The notes below the pieces were generated by a model. It was given only the letters and a program-made list of their open reading frames with translations. It was not told where the DNA came from and ran no database searches. Shown one piece after another: positions 17,261 to 26,718 of a stretch of DNA of 61,815 nt (its first letter is position 1; every line of letters begins with the position of its first letter). Origin of the DNA: CAIVAT01 sp964455285 (GTDB lineage: Bacteria > Bacteroidota > Bacteroidia > Bacteroidales > FEN-979); NCBI GenBank assembly GCA_964455285.1, contig CAYVVG010000018.1:1-61815 (forward strand), in the 5' to 3' direction. A program made the translations under genes and the position numbers.

Positions 17261-20200
17261 TCAGTTCTGGTTCACCAGGTTCCCCTTCAGGTGAAGGGTG
17301 CCGTCATTGTTCATGTTTCCTCCCGCCTGCAGGATCAGGTGCCCGTGAACCGTCAGCGAGCCGGTCGGGTCCAGCAGGAGGTATCCACCATTCCCGATGG
17401 TGATCGTTTTGCAGGCCATTCCGGGCGTGTAAACCAGGCAGGGAAACTGGGCAGAACCCGGCACCAGCACGTTGTCGTTGGCGGCCGGCACTCCCGAGGG
17501 GGTCCAGTTCGCTGCGTTGGTCCATGAATCGGAGATCGCTGCGGTCCAGGTTTTGGTACCGGAAACAGCCACCTCGTATGCGCCGATGGTGGGAGTCATA
17601 GGATCCCGGGGGTTGCCGTCGAGATCATCTGTCACTTCCTGGATGCCGGTCCCGGCGCCGGGCAGGGGAGAACCGGACCCCGGGTGCAGGTCGGTGGTGT
17701 TGTTAACGAACAATGGGTCGTTCCCGAGCGAGTGAAGATCCTGCTGGGTGGCATTCTTCCAGTCACTCAGTGTGGCCAGCTGGTTGTAATCATAGTATCC
17801 CGTAAAACCGCCGGGACAGTGAACATCGTTGTAGTCCGAGGTGAAATATCCGGTGTCGTTCAGGTAGATCCCGTAATTGTACCCGCCCCCGGGAACCGAG
17901 TCGCGGAAATTGGCGATCACGTTGTTCTTCATCTCCACCGACGACCACGCATCCCGGTAAAAACCGTAGGAATCGGATGACGTTCCGGCCAGTCCGGTGA
18001 TGCTGACGGAATTGTGATGGAAGCCAATATGGTCTGTTTCCGACTCGTAGTTCGCGATGCCATAAATGGTGGCGTCTGTCGAGGCACCCGGGTTCAGGGC
18101 GACGGCATTGTTTTCTACCTCATTGGATGCCCCGGCCAGGCCGCTGATGTAGATCCCGTTGAGGTAGGGCGCAAGCGTGGACTGGGTGCAAGTTCCCACC
18201 CCCGTGATCCGGTTCTTGCGGATGTCGGCGGCGTACACGTTGATCCCCGACGATTCGGGATACCCGCCGGCCCCGGTGAGGATCAGGTTGGTGATGGTGT
18301 TGGAATCCACATCGCAGAAATAATATTCGGAGGTGATCCGGATCCCGTCGAGCTTCCGGCTGTAATTCTGGGAAGCGCTTCGGAGCGAATGGGCGGGATC
18401 GGGGTCTCCGATCGTGTTCCCGGTGATATATACGACCCCGCAGGTAACGCTGATGGCGGGAAAATCGCCTGCAGTGGTGTTGGTCAGGGAGATGTTCTTA
18501 ATGGTGTTGCCGGAGATGGTGGAAGGATCATAGCCGCTCACGCACATCAGTATCCCGTTGAATGTGCTGGTGCCGGTGTTGACCCAGGAGGCTCCCCCGC
18601 AATAGGGGGCCTGTCCTCCGATATAATTGCCTGTAACCGAATGAAAAGCTGAATATTGGCCGGATAAGATCCCGATGGCCTTCTGAAGGCCGGACGGCGG
18701 GGTGGACAGGTTGTTGTAAAAATGGTTCCCGCTTACGGTCCAGTGATCCCCGTTGCCCACGCTGCCGACCAGCAACCCGTACTGGCCGAAATTGAAGATC
18801 TCGTTTCCCGAAAGGGTGATGAATTCATTGTTTTTGCCGCTTGTACCGGTTGAGTTGATGCAGATGATAGGAATGCCCGCCGCGTCGGAGCGGTCGCGGA
18901 TCACACTGCCAACGATGCCGTTATGGGTGTTTCCTGTCGTTCCTGTCGAGGTCCCGAAAAGGACCACTCCGCTGGTGGAGACCGTGGAGGCCCCTTCGAT
19001 GAAACAGTTCCGCACCGTGTCGTGGCAGGCTCCGTTCAGGAAATGGATCGTGGCTGCTGCGGATGCATGCGTGTTCCGGATTCGCAGGTACCTGCCGGAT
19101 CCGCCGGAACGGCCATCGAATATCACCCGGTCGGCTCCGTCGATCCGGATCATGCCGGTGGAAGTGCTGCCGGAGATCAGTCGCTCTGCGGTGCCGTCGG
19201 GCCGGATAGTGAGGGTGTAGCTGCCGCTGCCCGACTCCTGCCAGGGAGTGAGGGCGTACGTGCCCGGTTCGGTGAGGTCTCCCGAAATGACGGCGACCAG
19301 GTCGCCGACCAGGATGTTGGACTGGATGGTCTGGAACAATCCGGCAGGGCCCGTCAGGGAGGAAATGGCAAATCCCGGTCCCACCGTAATCGTTCCGCTC
19401 ATGGGCACTGAAACCTTGTATGCGGAAGGGACAACCGGGGGTGTCGAGCAGGCAGGCGGATCGGGACTGAATCCTGCTGCTCCGCCTGATGGATAGGCGC
19501 TGACGTTGGGTGGCGACCAGGTGTCCTGGGCAACCATATAATAAAACACGCTGTCGCCGGTCGACACGCCCGAACCGAAGGAGAACTGGTACTGGTCGCT
19601 ACCCAGGTAAGAACCTGCACTGCTGTTCCAGGCCCCGTGGTTGATGCTCCAGTAGAGCACGGGGGAACCCGGCGGCGCAACCGGAACACCTGTGGAATCG
19701 GTGATGGTGGCGGTCAGGGTGCGGGCCGAAAGTTGCGTCGTGTTGGCCAGCGGCACATAGGCGATGGCAGGACCAACACCGTCGGTGGGCGTTTCGAGCG
19801 CCCCCATCGACGGGTGGGTCGCATCCCGGGCGACATTCTCGAAGTCGGTGGTGATCCCTGTCACCGGGTTGCCGGTTTCCCGTGCCGGGGAAGAGAAATC
19901 AATATGGAGGTTGGAATTTGTCGCGAACAGCGGGTTCCCGTCGATCGAATGGCTGTCCTGTGCGGTCAGTGTCCTCCAGTTCGAAAGGGAAGAGGCGATG
20001 CTGTAAGTGATATACCCCAGCTTCCCCTGGCTTCCCGAGGCATAATAATCGTTGTAATCGATCAGCGAAAATCCCGTCCTGGCCATGTCGGAATAGATCC
20101 CATAGGCATAGGCGGTCGCCCCGGTGTTCACCAGCGAGTTGCTCAGGATGTTGTTCTTCACCTCCACGCTCCCGGTGGCATTGATGTACAGCGAGGCACT

Positions 20201-23200
20201 GGCATCGACCGTTCCGGTATGGTACACGTTGCCGGACAGGTTGACCGAATTGTAGTACAGGAAGATGCCGGTTCCGGTCTCCACCCGGATCCCGGCGATG
20301 CCATCGGTGGATGCAAGGTTGGCACTTCCGGTGGCAGTGATGTCCGTCACAATATTATTATCGATGGTCACGTTGGCTGTCACATAACCGGGGCTGACGG
20401 AAATTCCGGATGCGCCGTTGGTTGCCGTGCCGTTGTTCCGGATCCCGGTCACGTGGTTGGCCGTGACCCGTGCATTCACGCATCCCGCCCCCGAAAAGAT
20501 GCCTCTGGGATTGGTCGAAGGACTTTGAATGTTGAAGATCCGGTTGCCTGAGATCACAACGCCCGGCGACTGGAGCACGTATATGCCGAAACGGGTGATC
20601 TCATTCCCCGGGGTCACCGATCCGATCGAATCGTTGCTGATGATGAGGTTGTCGTTCCCGTCGGAAGTGTTTCCGGATCCGTAGATGCCATAGGTGGCCT
20701 TGTAGATGTTGCACCGATCGATGATGATGTTGTCGTGATCGTACCCTGCGTTTCCGGGCGTCGCCCCCCCCATGGCGATCCCGTACGAGGTCGATCCGCT
20801 GTGACCGGTGCGGATCAGGCAGTTCCTGACCTGGATGTCGGTGCATCCCATTCCTGCCGCAGTGCCGATCATCTGGAGCGCGGCGATGGAGCCCGTGGTG
20901 GCCGTGTTGGCGATGGCGAGGTATTTCCCGGACCCGGCATACCGGCCGTCGATCATGACCCGGGCGGCATTGCTGAGCCGGATCAGTCCGCCGGTATAAC
21001 TGCCCGAAAGGGTCCGGAGTACAGGCGAATCAGGTGATATGGTCAGGGAGAAACCGCTTCCTCCCGCCTCATACCACTGCGTTAACGTGTTGGTTGCCGG
21101 TTCTGTAATATCACTGACGATCAGCGCGGTGACATTCCCCTTCAGCCCGACAGCCGCGATCTTCTCAAACAGTCCGCTTGCTCCGGTAAGCGTCGGATAG
21201 GTGCCTGAGGTCCCCACGGTCAACGTCCCGGTCAGCGCGGCTTTGACGGTCCTGCTTCCGGCAGGGGCGGTCACTGACGGCGGGTAGGCGGATCCGCGGC
21301 AGGTTACGGAGGTGCATTCGGCGTCGACGAGGTCGTTGTCGACCACCCCCATGGCGATATCATAAGCCAGCCAGAAATAGTTCGTCCCTTCGGACAGGGC
21401 CTGGGAGCCATTGATCGTGAAGGTTCCCGAAGGGCTGCCGGTTGCCGTGCCGAATAAAGTGGTCGTCGCAAATGTACCCGAAGTGCCGGTGTAATATACT
21501 TTCGCAGAGGCGATATCGGCCGTCCGGGTGGATCCGTTCGTGTTGAAAGTAAACGAGGTGACCAGGGCCGGGTCGAGGTTCCCCGATGTCACCACCTGGA
21601 TGCCGATGATCTCCTGGTTAACCGAGCCTTCTCTGACATTGGTTGTGGTGGTCTGAGTCGTGGTGCTTCCGACATAGTTCATGCGTTTGTCCCCGATCAC
21701 GAAGAACCCGGGGTTTCCGCTGCTTCCGGTGATCAGCGTATTTCCCGACGGGGGCTGAATGCTGACGAGGTTGTAGGTCCCCATCCGGGAAGAACTCCGG
21801 GCCAGGCCGCTGTTGCTGGTAAGTCCGGTTTCCGTGATCCGGTAAAGAGATCCGGTAAAGATCCCTGCCCCCGGGGCGATGGAGACCTCCCAGTAGCGGT
21901 TGGTGTTCAGGGTCATCATGGTCGGGCCCGGTGTTCCCAGGGAATTTACATCGAAGACCTCCGCTTTGACCCATACAACATCACCGGCGCCGGTGGTGGG
22001 ATTTACCAGCTCCAGCGGCCGGTAGGCCGCCTTTCCCAGGGGGAACAGGTAAGTGCTGCCGGTGGCAAGGGAAGCGGGAAGGGCGATCTCCAGAGGACCG
22101 TTCACCTGCCCGTCGGTCCGGGTGATGTCACCCGGGCTTGTGCCGGTGATGATCAGCAGGTTGATGTTCGAAGTAGTTAGTGTTCCGGAGGTCAGCACAA
22201 GCTTTCCTGCCAGCAGGTAATTGCCCAGGGTCACTCCGGCGGGATTGTTGATGGTCAGGGTGCCGGTGATGGAGACGGGAAGCTCGATCCCGGTGGTCCG
22301 CGGTGTGGTTCCGTTGTAAATATAATCGGTCACTCCCGTCCCGTAATCTGTGGTCAGGGGACCGGAAAATTGCCCGTTGCCCATGATGAAGGTGAACCCG
22401 CTTCCTGTTCCAAGGGTGAGACCTGTGCCTGTGATCAGGGTCCCGGACGCCAGGTTGAGCGTGGCGCCGCTGAGCATCGTCATTCCGCCGGGAATGGTCA
22501 CCGCACCGCCGGCAAAAGTGTTGCTGATAGTCAGGCTGCCCAGCTGATTGGCGGTGATCGTTCCTTCACTGTACAGCGACTGGTTGCTGAAAGGGCCGGT
22601 AAAGGACAGGGTGGCTGTGGCCGACGTGTTCAGGGTCAGTGTCGTTCCACTAAATACCACAATGTTACCCGGGTAGGTTGCGTTCATCCCGACCATGTTG
22701 ATGGAGTATCCGTTGCTGGTAAATGTTCCCAAACTGTTCAGTTCCAGGTCTCCTTTCACGGTCAGGTTGCCCGCCAGGCTCCCGTTGTGGCTGGCCGACG
22801 TCAAATTCATTTCCGTATTGGGCGCTGTTCCCCTGATATAAAAGGTCTTGGCCGTACCTGAATTGAAAGAGCCCAGTTCCAGCGTTCCACCCGTGATATC
22901 GGTGATCCCCGAGTTGTTGTAATAATCGACTTTGGTGGCACCCGTGTTGGCCATGACGAGGATGATGTTGCCTCCCGACATGGTAAAGGAGCTCGAAGCA
23001 CTGGTCAGCCCGAACCCGGGTGCGCCGGAGGTGGTGTTGGCGACCGTTGTCACCTTCACCACTCCGCCGGATTGTATCCAGGTGACCGCATTGGCGGTGT
23101 TGAGGCGACTGGCAATGTTCATGGTCCCTCCTTCGATCCGGAACACAGCGCCGGCGGCGGCCCCCATGGTGTGTCCCGCGGCTGTTCCGATGGTATAGGT

Positions 23201-24937
23201 ACCGGCCGACAAACGGAGTAGCCCATTATTGGAAGGGGATCCGGCCAGGCCTGTAACAATGAAAGAACTGTTGCTAACCCAGAAACCGCCCGATGCCGGG
23301 ATGTCATAACCCGTGCTGGTATACACCGGGTTGGAAAAGGTAAAGGTGCCCCCGATCTTCAAGGTACCTGACGTATGGGCATACAGGAATCCGGTGGTAG
23401 AGCTTCCCTGCCCGGTCCAGGAACGGGTCACCTCGAGAACGGGAGGGATGACGGTCGCTGTGGCCGTCGTATTTCCTTTGTTCAGCACCACCCGGTAAAA
23501 ATCTATGTTTCCGGAGCCTGTTATCGACGCGTCGGGGATGCCGAAAAAGGTGACCGTGGCTTTCCCGTTCAAGGCGCCGATGTGCATGTCGAAGGTGCCG
23601 TCGACCGTCAGCGAGCCGGTACCCATGGCTGTGGGCGAAATCCCGCCGATCTGCAGGAAATGGATCAGGTTGGCCCCCGATGCCGCACCCGCGTCAAAGG
23701 TGCCGTTGGCGGCCACCGTCACCCCCTGGATGACCGAAAGGGTTCGCGCCACGGTGCCGAACCTCAGGTTACCGGATGTGCCCTGGCCGACGGTCAATGA
23801 GTTACAGGTATCGTTGACATCGATGATCACATGATGGGTGTTGGCGATGGTCACGTTGTCGAGGTTGCCCGGCACGACGCCTCCCACCCAGGTGGCCGGC
23901 GCCGACCAGTTACCGCTGAAGGCGGACACGATCTCGGCGGGTGCTACGGAAGCCTGGGAGCCGCTCAGCCATCCCGAGGACGCATTCCCTTCGATATGAG
24001 CCGCGACCCTGAAATAGTAGGTCACACCGGGCAGCAAACCGGTTTTGGTGTAGGAGTAGGCGGTCCCGGTCGCGGTCACAGTGGAGGAAGCAACCGTCCC
24101 GAGTTGCGCGTAGTCTGTGCCGTTCTGCGAGAACCACACCGAGAACCAGGTTTCGGTGGTGGAGTTGTCGATCCAGTTGACCGTCATGCTGGTTTTCTGG
24201 ATGTCGGTGAAGGTCATGGTGACGGGCGCTGCCGGGGAAATGCCGGGAGGTGTGAAGGCGTAAGTCTGCCCGTCGGCCGGCTTGGCGGAGATGTTGGTCG
24301 TTTCGGAAGTGGAACTGGCGGTGGGAGAGGTGCCGGATCCGTTCAGCGAAAGGTAGTTCCCGGCACCGGTGCCGGCGGCCGTGATCCCGATCGAAGCGGA
24401 GGCGGAAGCCAGAGACCCGGCTTCCGGGCGATAGGTGAATTCGATCTTTCCGTTTGCCTCATACAGTTTGACCTGGAACGAGATGCAGGCGGACGTAGCG
24501 CTCGACGACCATTCAACGTTCAGCCATTCGGCGGTGAAGATCCTGTTTGGCGCAGTGCCCGATGTTTTATAGCTGAAATTGGTGGCGGCCACCAGGTCGA
24601 GGTTGTCCCACAAGGGGGCCACGACGGGCCGCGTACCCCCCGTTGCGAGAAGATTACTCGTGGCGGCATTCGAGATATTCTGCCCGAAAGTCATCCATCC
24701 GTTGGTGGAGGCGGACAGGGTGGTATAGGCCGTTCCCATGTACCAGAAGGTGAAGCCAATGGGGATCGCGTTGAACCATCCGTCGTTGACCGTGCCGCCG
24801 GTAAGGCCCGGGGAGGTTCCCCCGGAAAGCGGGTTAAAGGTATCTGAGGATGCGGTAAAGGTGTAGTTGGTAATGCTTTGCGCAACCAGAACTACGGAAA
24901 GCAACATTCCTGCAACAGCGAGTCCGATGGTTTTCAT
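17261..24937 (-). CDS. Large exported protein with Fn3 and two beta-helix modules
   Basis: The start is placed at ATG 24937, which begins a clean signal peptide (MKTIGLAVAGMLLSVVLVAQ). The longer reading from 24976 begins only about 7 bases after the expected transcription start. The protein has 2558 residues: an N-terminal beta-sandwich, Fn3 (about 230-330), a G8-like segment starting SGNWSAPATW (about 330-390), Thr/Ser/Gly-rich passenger repeats, a sialidase-N-like domain (about 1080-1235), and two related beta-helix modules (about 1240-1710 and 1840-2445) separated by an Ig-like domain. It ends GNLVNQN with no recognisable type IX sorting tail, which is odd for such a protein. It heads the operon with the kinase pair. 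Probable role: surface adhesin or matrix protein. Confidence 0.88.
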   Translation of the reverse strand: MKTIGLAVAGMLLSVVLVAQSITNYTFTASSDTFNPLSGGTSPGLTGGTVNDGWFNAIPIGFTFWYMGTAYTTLSASTNGWMTFGQNISNAATSNLLATGGTRPVVAPLWDNLDLVAATNFSYKTSGTAPNRIFTAEWLNVEWSSSATSACISFQVKLYEANGKIEFTYRPEAGSLASASASIGITAAGTGAGNYLSLNGSGTSPTASSTSETTNISAKPADGQTYAFTPPGISPAAPVTMTFTDIQKTSMTVNWIDNSTTETWFSVWFSQNGTDYAQLGTVASSTVTATGTAYSYTKTGLLPGVTYYFRVAAHIEGNASSGWLSGSQASVAPAEIVSAFSGNWSAPATWVGGVVPGNLDNVTIANTHHVIIDVNDTCNSLTVGQGTSGNLRFGTVARTLSVIQGVTVAANGTFDAGAASGANLIHFLQIGGISPTAMGTGSLTVDGTFDMHIGALNGKATVTFFGIPDASITGSGNIDFYRVVLNKGNTTATATVIPPVLEVTRSWTGQGSSTTGFLYAHTSGTLKIGGTFTFSNPVYTSTGYDIPASGGFWVSNSSFIVTGLAGSPSNNGLLRLSAGTYTIGTAAGHTMGAAAGAVFRIEGGTMNIASRLNTANAVTWIQSGGVVKVTTVANTTSGAPGFGLTSASSSFTMSGGNIILVMANTGATKVDYYNNSGITDITGGTLELGSFNSGTAKTFYIRGTAPNTEMNLTSASHNGSLAGNLTVKGDLELNSLGTFTSNGYSINMVGMNATYPGNIVVFSGTTLTLNTSATATLSFTGPFSNQSLYSEGTITANQLGSLTISNTFAGGAVTIPGGMTMLSGATLNLASGTLITGTGLTLGTGSGFTFIMGNGQFSGPLTTDYGTGVTDYIYNGTTPRTTGIELPVSITGTLTINNPAGVTLGNYLLAGKLVLTSGTLTTSNINLLIITGTSPGDITRTDGQVNGPLEIALPASLATGSTYLFPLGKAAYRPLELVNPTTGAGDVVWVKAEVFDVNSLGTPGPTMMTLNTNRYWEVSIAPGAGIFTGSLYRITETGLTSNSGLARSSSRMGTYNLVSIQPPSGNTLITGSSGNPGFFVIGDKRMNYVGSTTTQTTTTNVREGSVNQEIIGIQVVTSGNLDPALVTSFTFNTNGSTRTADIASAKVYYTGTSGTFATTTLFGTATGSPSGTFTINGSQALSEGTNYFWLAYDIAMGVVDNDLVDAECTSVTCRGSAYPPSVTAPAGSRTVKAALTGTLTVGTSGTYPTLTGASGLFEKIAAVGLKGNVTALIVSDITEPATNTLTQWYEAGGSGFSLTISPDSPVLRTLSGSYTGGLIRLSNAARVMIDGRYAGSGKYLAIANTATTGSIAALQMIGTAAGMGCTDIQVRNCLIRTGHSGSTSYGIAMGGATPGNAGYDHDNIIIDRCNIYKATYGIYGSGNTSDGNDNLIISNDSIGSVTPGNEITRFGIYVLQSPGVVISGNRIFNIQSPSTNPRGIFSGAGCVNARVTANHVTGIRNNGTATNGASGISVSPGYVTANVTIDNNIVTDITATGSANLASTDGIAGIRVETGTGIFLYYNSVNLSGNVYHTGTVDASASLYINATGSVEVKNNILSNSLVNTGATAYAYGIYSDMARTGFSLIDYNDYYASGSQGKLGYITYSIASSLSNWRTLTAQDSHSIDGNPLFATNSNLHIDFSSPARETGNPVTGITTDFENVARDATHPSMGALETPTDGVGPAIAYVPLANTTQLSARTLTATITDSTGVPVAPPGSPVLYWSINHGAWNSSAGSYLGSDQYQFSFGSGVSTGDSVFYYMVAQDTWSPPNVSAYPSGGAAGFSPDPPACSTPPVVPSAYKVSVPMSGTITVGPGFAISSLTGPAGLFQTIQSNILVGDLVAVISGDLTEPGTYALTPWQESGSGSYTLTIRPDGTAERLISGSTSTGMIRIDGADRVIFDGRSGGSGRYLRIRNTHASAAATIHFLNGACHDTVRNCFIEGASTVSTSGVVLFGTSTGTTGNTHNGIVGSVIRDRSDAAGIPIICINSTGTSGKNNEFITLSGNEIFNFGQYGLLVGSVGNGDHWTVSGNHFYNNLSTPPSGLQKAIGILSGQYSAFHSVTGNYIGGQAPYCGGASWVNTGTSTFNGILMCVSGYDPSTISGNTIKNISLTNTTAGDFPAISVTCGVVYITGNTIGDPDPAHSLRSASQNYSRKLDGIRITSEYYFCDVDSNTITNLILTGAGGYPESSGINVYAADIRKNRITGVGTCTQSTLAPYLNGIYISGLAGASNEVENNAVALNPGASTDATIYGIANYESETDHIGFHHNSVSITGLAGTSSDSYGFYRDAWSSVEMKNNVIANFRDSVPGGGYNYGIYLNDTGYFTSDYNDVHCPGGFTGYYDYNQLATLSDWKNATQQDLHSLGNDPLFVNNTTDLHPGSGSPLPGAGTGIQEVTDDLDGNPRDPMTPTIGAYEVAVSGTKTWTAAISDSWTNAANWTPSGVPAANDNVLVPGSAQFPCLVYTPGMACKTITIGNGGYLLLDPTGSLTVHGHLILQAGGNMNNDGTLHLKGNLVNQN

Positions 24938-24989
24938 GACAGGGTGGATTTGACGGTTGTCAACCTGATGGGTCATTGTTTTGAATACC

Positions 24990-25020
24990 CAAACATAATA
25001 TAAAAATAGCCAACGGCAAA
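24990..25020 (-). promoter_or_regulatory. Bacteroidota housekeeping promoter (-33 TTTG, -7 TATGTTTG)
   Basis: On the minus strand TTTG (25020-25017) is followed by 19 bases and TATGTTTG (24997-24990), an exact match to the Bacteroidota TTTG-N19-TAnnTTTG pattern. Transcription should start near 24983, giving a leader of about 46 bases before ATG 24937. This supports the shorter start for the surface protein and makes this the probable main promoter of the adhesin/two-component operon. Confidence 0.75.
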
Positions 25021-25142
25021 ATTTTCCTATCAGGCGGAAAGAAAAACTGCATGGACGGAGTGGGGAACCGGTTTCGTATGAAAATAAAAAAACATCCTAT
25101 TTTTGTTTTCGAATGATCGTATTTGTGCCCATAAATTCAGAT

Positions 25143-25194
25143 ACCCATCCCCCGTCCCCTTCCCTACCAGTAGGGAAGGGGACGGGGGATGGGT
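25143..25194. repeat. Perfect 24-bp inverted repeat (4-base loop)
   Basis: Two 24-base arms, starting ACCCATCCCCCGTCCCC, are perfect reverse complements around CCAG, giving a very GC-rich 52-base hairpin. A related core (CCCTACCAGTAGGG) recurs at about 53620, so this is a dispersed element. It lies between divergently transcribed genes at 24937 and 25263. It could be a mobile palindrome or a strong RNA hairpin in the leader of the rightward gene. The rest of the 24938-25262 gap holds nothing else recognisable beyond the leftward promoter. Confidence 0.85.
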
Positions 25195-25262
25195 AAACCT
25201 GGTAGCAACAGGGGTCATTATAAAATGTTTCAAGGTCTGATAAGGATTAATAATTTTCGGTC

Positions 25263-26579
25263 ATGAACCACGACAGCAATCTGTTATCGGATTGGAAGCC
25301 GCTCGGCGGCTGGGCCATTTTCTGCGGTGTGATGCGTACACGGAAAGAGGCATGGAAGACAGCCGCTGCTAGTGAAGGCATCCTGCCGTGGCAGGTACAC
25401 GTGATGCCCGACGGCTCACGAAACAAAAAGTTAAGTGAAGAGACGTTTTCTGAGAGTTCGGCCATCATCCGCCAACAGGAAGAGTATTATTATCCCGGAT
25501 TTGTCCGTTGTCTTTTCCCCGACGGTGAGCCGGCGGGAAAGCGTCCTCATCTGGCTTCCTATACCATTCCCGTGGGGGGAGAGCACGCCGTTGGCGGTCA
25601 CAGGGTCCGGGTCGAATACATCGACCTATTCTTCTATCCCGACGACCACCTGATCTATTGTTTCAAATGCCGGTACAGCGACTCAACCCTGGGTGGGATG
25701 GTGGCCCTGAACGACCGGATCCGGAACACCCGTCCGGGTGAGATCGGTTTCCTGGCACCGATCCTGAAGGAACTCTGCACGGGCGACTGCCTGAACATCG
25801 GCAACAAGCTGAAGCTTTTCTTCTGCCTGTCGCACGAATTCACCTTCCCTGCAGAGTACTCGGAGAGCCACCTGCTGTACGACCTGGCCACCTGCGCCCC
25901 CCCGGGCACAGCCGCCGGCCTGGGCGAGCGGCCGGAACTGAAGCCTTCGGACTCGTATTATTCAGGTCTCACGGGGCGATACAGGATCTCGGTTTTCGAC
26001 AACTGGAGCGCCCTCTGCCTATTCGATACCTTCACGCTGGTGCAGCGGGGGCCGGTCTATGATTTCAACTGGGAGTTCCGGTATTTCCGTTTTCTTTATA
26101 TCCACAGTCTTTTTGTAAAGAGCTACCTCGCCGAGACCAGCCGCGAGTTTTACCTGCATACGATGAACCGCGATTTGGAGGAGGATTTTTTCGAGTTCGA
26201 CAAGCACTACAACTTCCGTCATGTCTCCTACAATTTCCTGCCCCAGATGATCTGCGAAAAGATCCGCGAGGGGCTGAACATCGAACGGGAGCTGAGCGAC
26301 ATCCGCGAGGCGATCGTGCGCGACAACCACAAGCGGCTCGAGAGGAGGGAAACTGAGGAGGCGAAGAACGAGAAGCGGATCAACCTCGTGCTCTTCATCA
26401 TCGCCCTGCTCACCGTGGTGGAGGCAGTGTACCACGGCACCGAATGGTTTTACGGACTGGCCGAAAATCATTACGGGACCGGTTTCGGCATCGGCAGCGT
26501 GCTGGTTCTGGGGGTGATCTATTTCCTGATCTACTACTTTTTCAAATTGCGGAAAACGGGGCAGAAACATCACCGGTAG
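25263..26579 (+). CDS. Unrecognised protein with two C-terminal membrane segments
   Basis: 438 residues. No family recognised. The long N-terminal part (about 1-330) is a soluble mixed alpha/beta region rich in aromatic residues. It is followed by a charged helical stretch with many Arg/Glu/Lys (about 330-375) and two membrane helices (about 376-393 and 408-426), ending in a basic tail. This topology resembles CorA-type channels, but the GxN signature is absent (VVEAVYHGTEW occupies that place), so transport is not claimed. GC-rich like the NTPase genes to its right. It starts the rightward pair with the AAA ATPase (139-base gap) and may belong to the same accessory region. Confidence 0.7.
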   Translation: MNHDSNLLSDWKPLGGWAIFCGVMRTRKEAWKTAAASEGILPWQVHVMPDGSRNKKLSEETFSESSAIIRQQEEYYYPGFVRCLFPDGEPAGKRPHLASYTIPVGGEHAVGGHRVRVEYIDLFFYPDDHLIYCFKCRYSDSTLGGMVALNDRIRNTRPGEIGFLAPILKELCTGDCLNIGNKLKLFFCLSHEFTFPAEYSESHLLYDLATCAPPGTAAGLGERPELKPSDSYYSGLTGRYRISVFDNWSALCLFDTFTLVQRGPVYDFNWEFRYFRFLYIHSLFVKSYLAETSREFYLHTMNRDLEEDFFEFDKHYNFRHVSYNFLPQMICEKIREGLNIERELSDIREAIVRDNHKRLERRETEEAKNEKRINLVLFIIALLTVVEAVYHGTEWFYGLAENHYGTGFGIGSVLVLGVIYFLIYYFFKLRKTGQKHHR

Positions 26580-26644
26580 CCGCGGGCTTTGAGGTAACTA
26601 TGGGGTGAACATCTCCACTTCTCTCGTGTCATCTTGGGAAGAAA

Positions 26645-26673
26645 ATTTTCAAAATGCAGTACATTTTGAAAAT
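26645..26673. promoter_or_regulatory. 29-bp palindromic operator candidate
   Basis: ATTTTCAAAATG and CATTTTGAAAAT are perfect 12-base inverted arms around CAGTA. A further partial half-site (CAAAATGCATTATC) follows at 26682. The palindrome ends 18 bases before a -7-like element and 45 bases before the ATPase start codon, a position suited to repression or autoregulation by a dimeric DNA-binding protein. Confidence 0.6.
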
Positions 26674-26691
26674 ATCGTCACCAAAATGCAT

Positions 26692-26699
26692 TATCTTTG
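26692..26699 (+). promoter_or_regulatory. -7 element TATCTTTG of the AAA ATPase gene
   Basis: Exact TAnnTTTG match. A TTTG at 26665-26668 inside the palindrome would be the -33 box, but the spacing is 23, longer than the usual 19-21. The start codon is 19 bases downstream of the element. Confidence 0.5.
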
Positions 26700-26718
26700 A
26701 TTCGGAAATCAATGGGTT

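Noticed and set aside
25030..25233. Minus-strand ORF of 67 codons
   Set aside because: It runs through the perfect palindrome and the leader region; no domain or promoter supports it.
25263..26579. CorA-type magnesium channel
   Set aside because: The topology is similar, but the GxN signature at the first membrane helix is absent.
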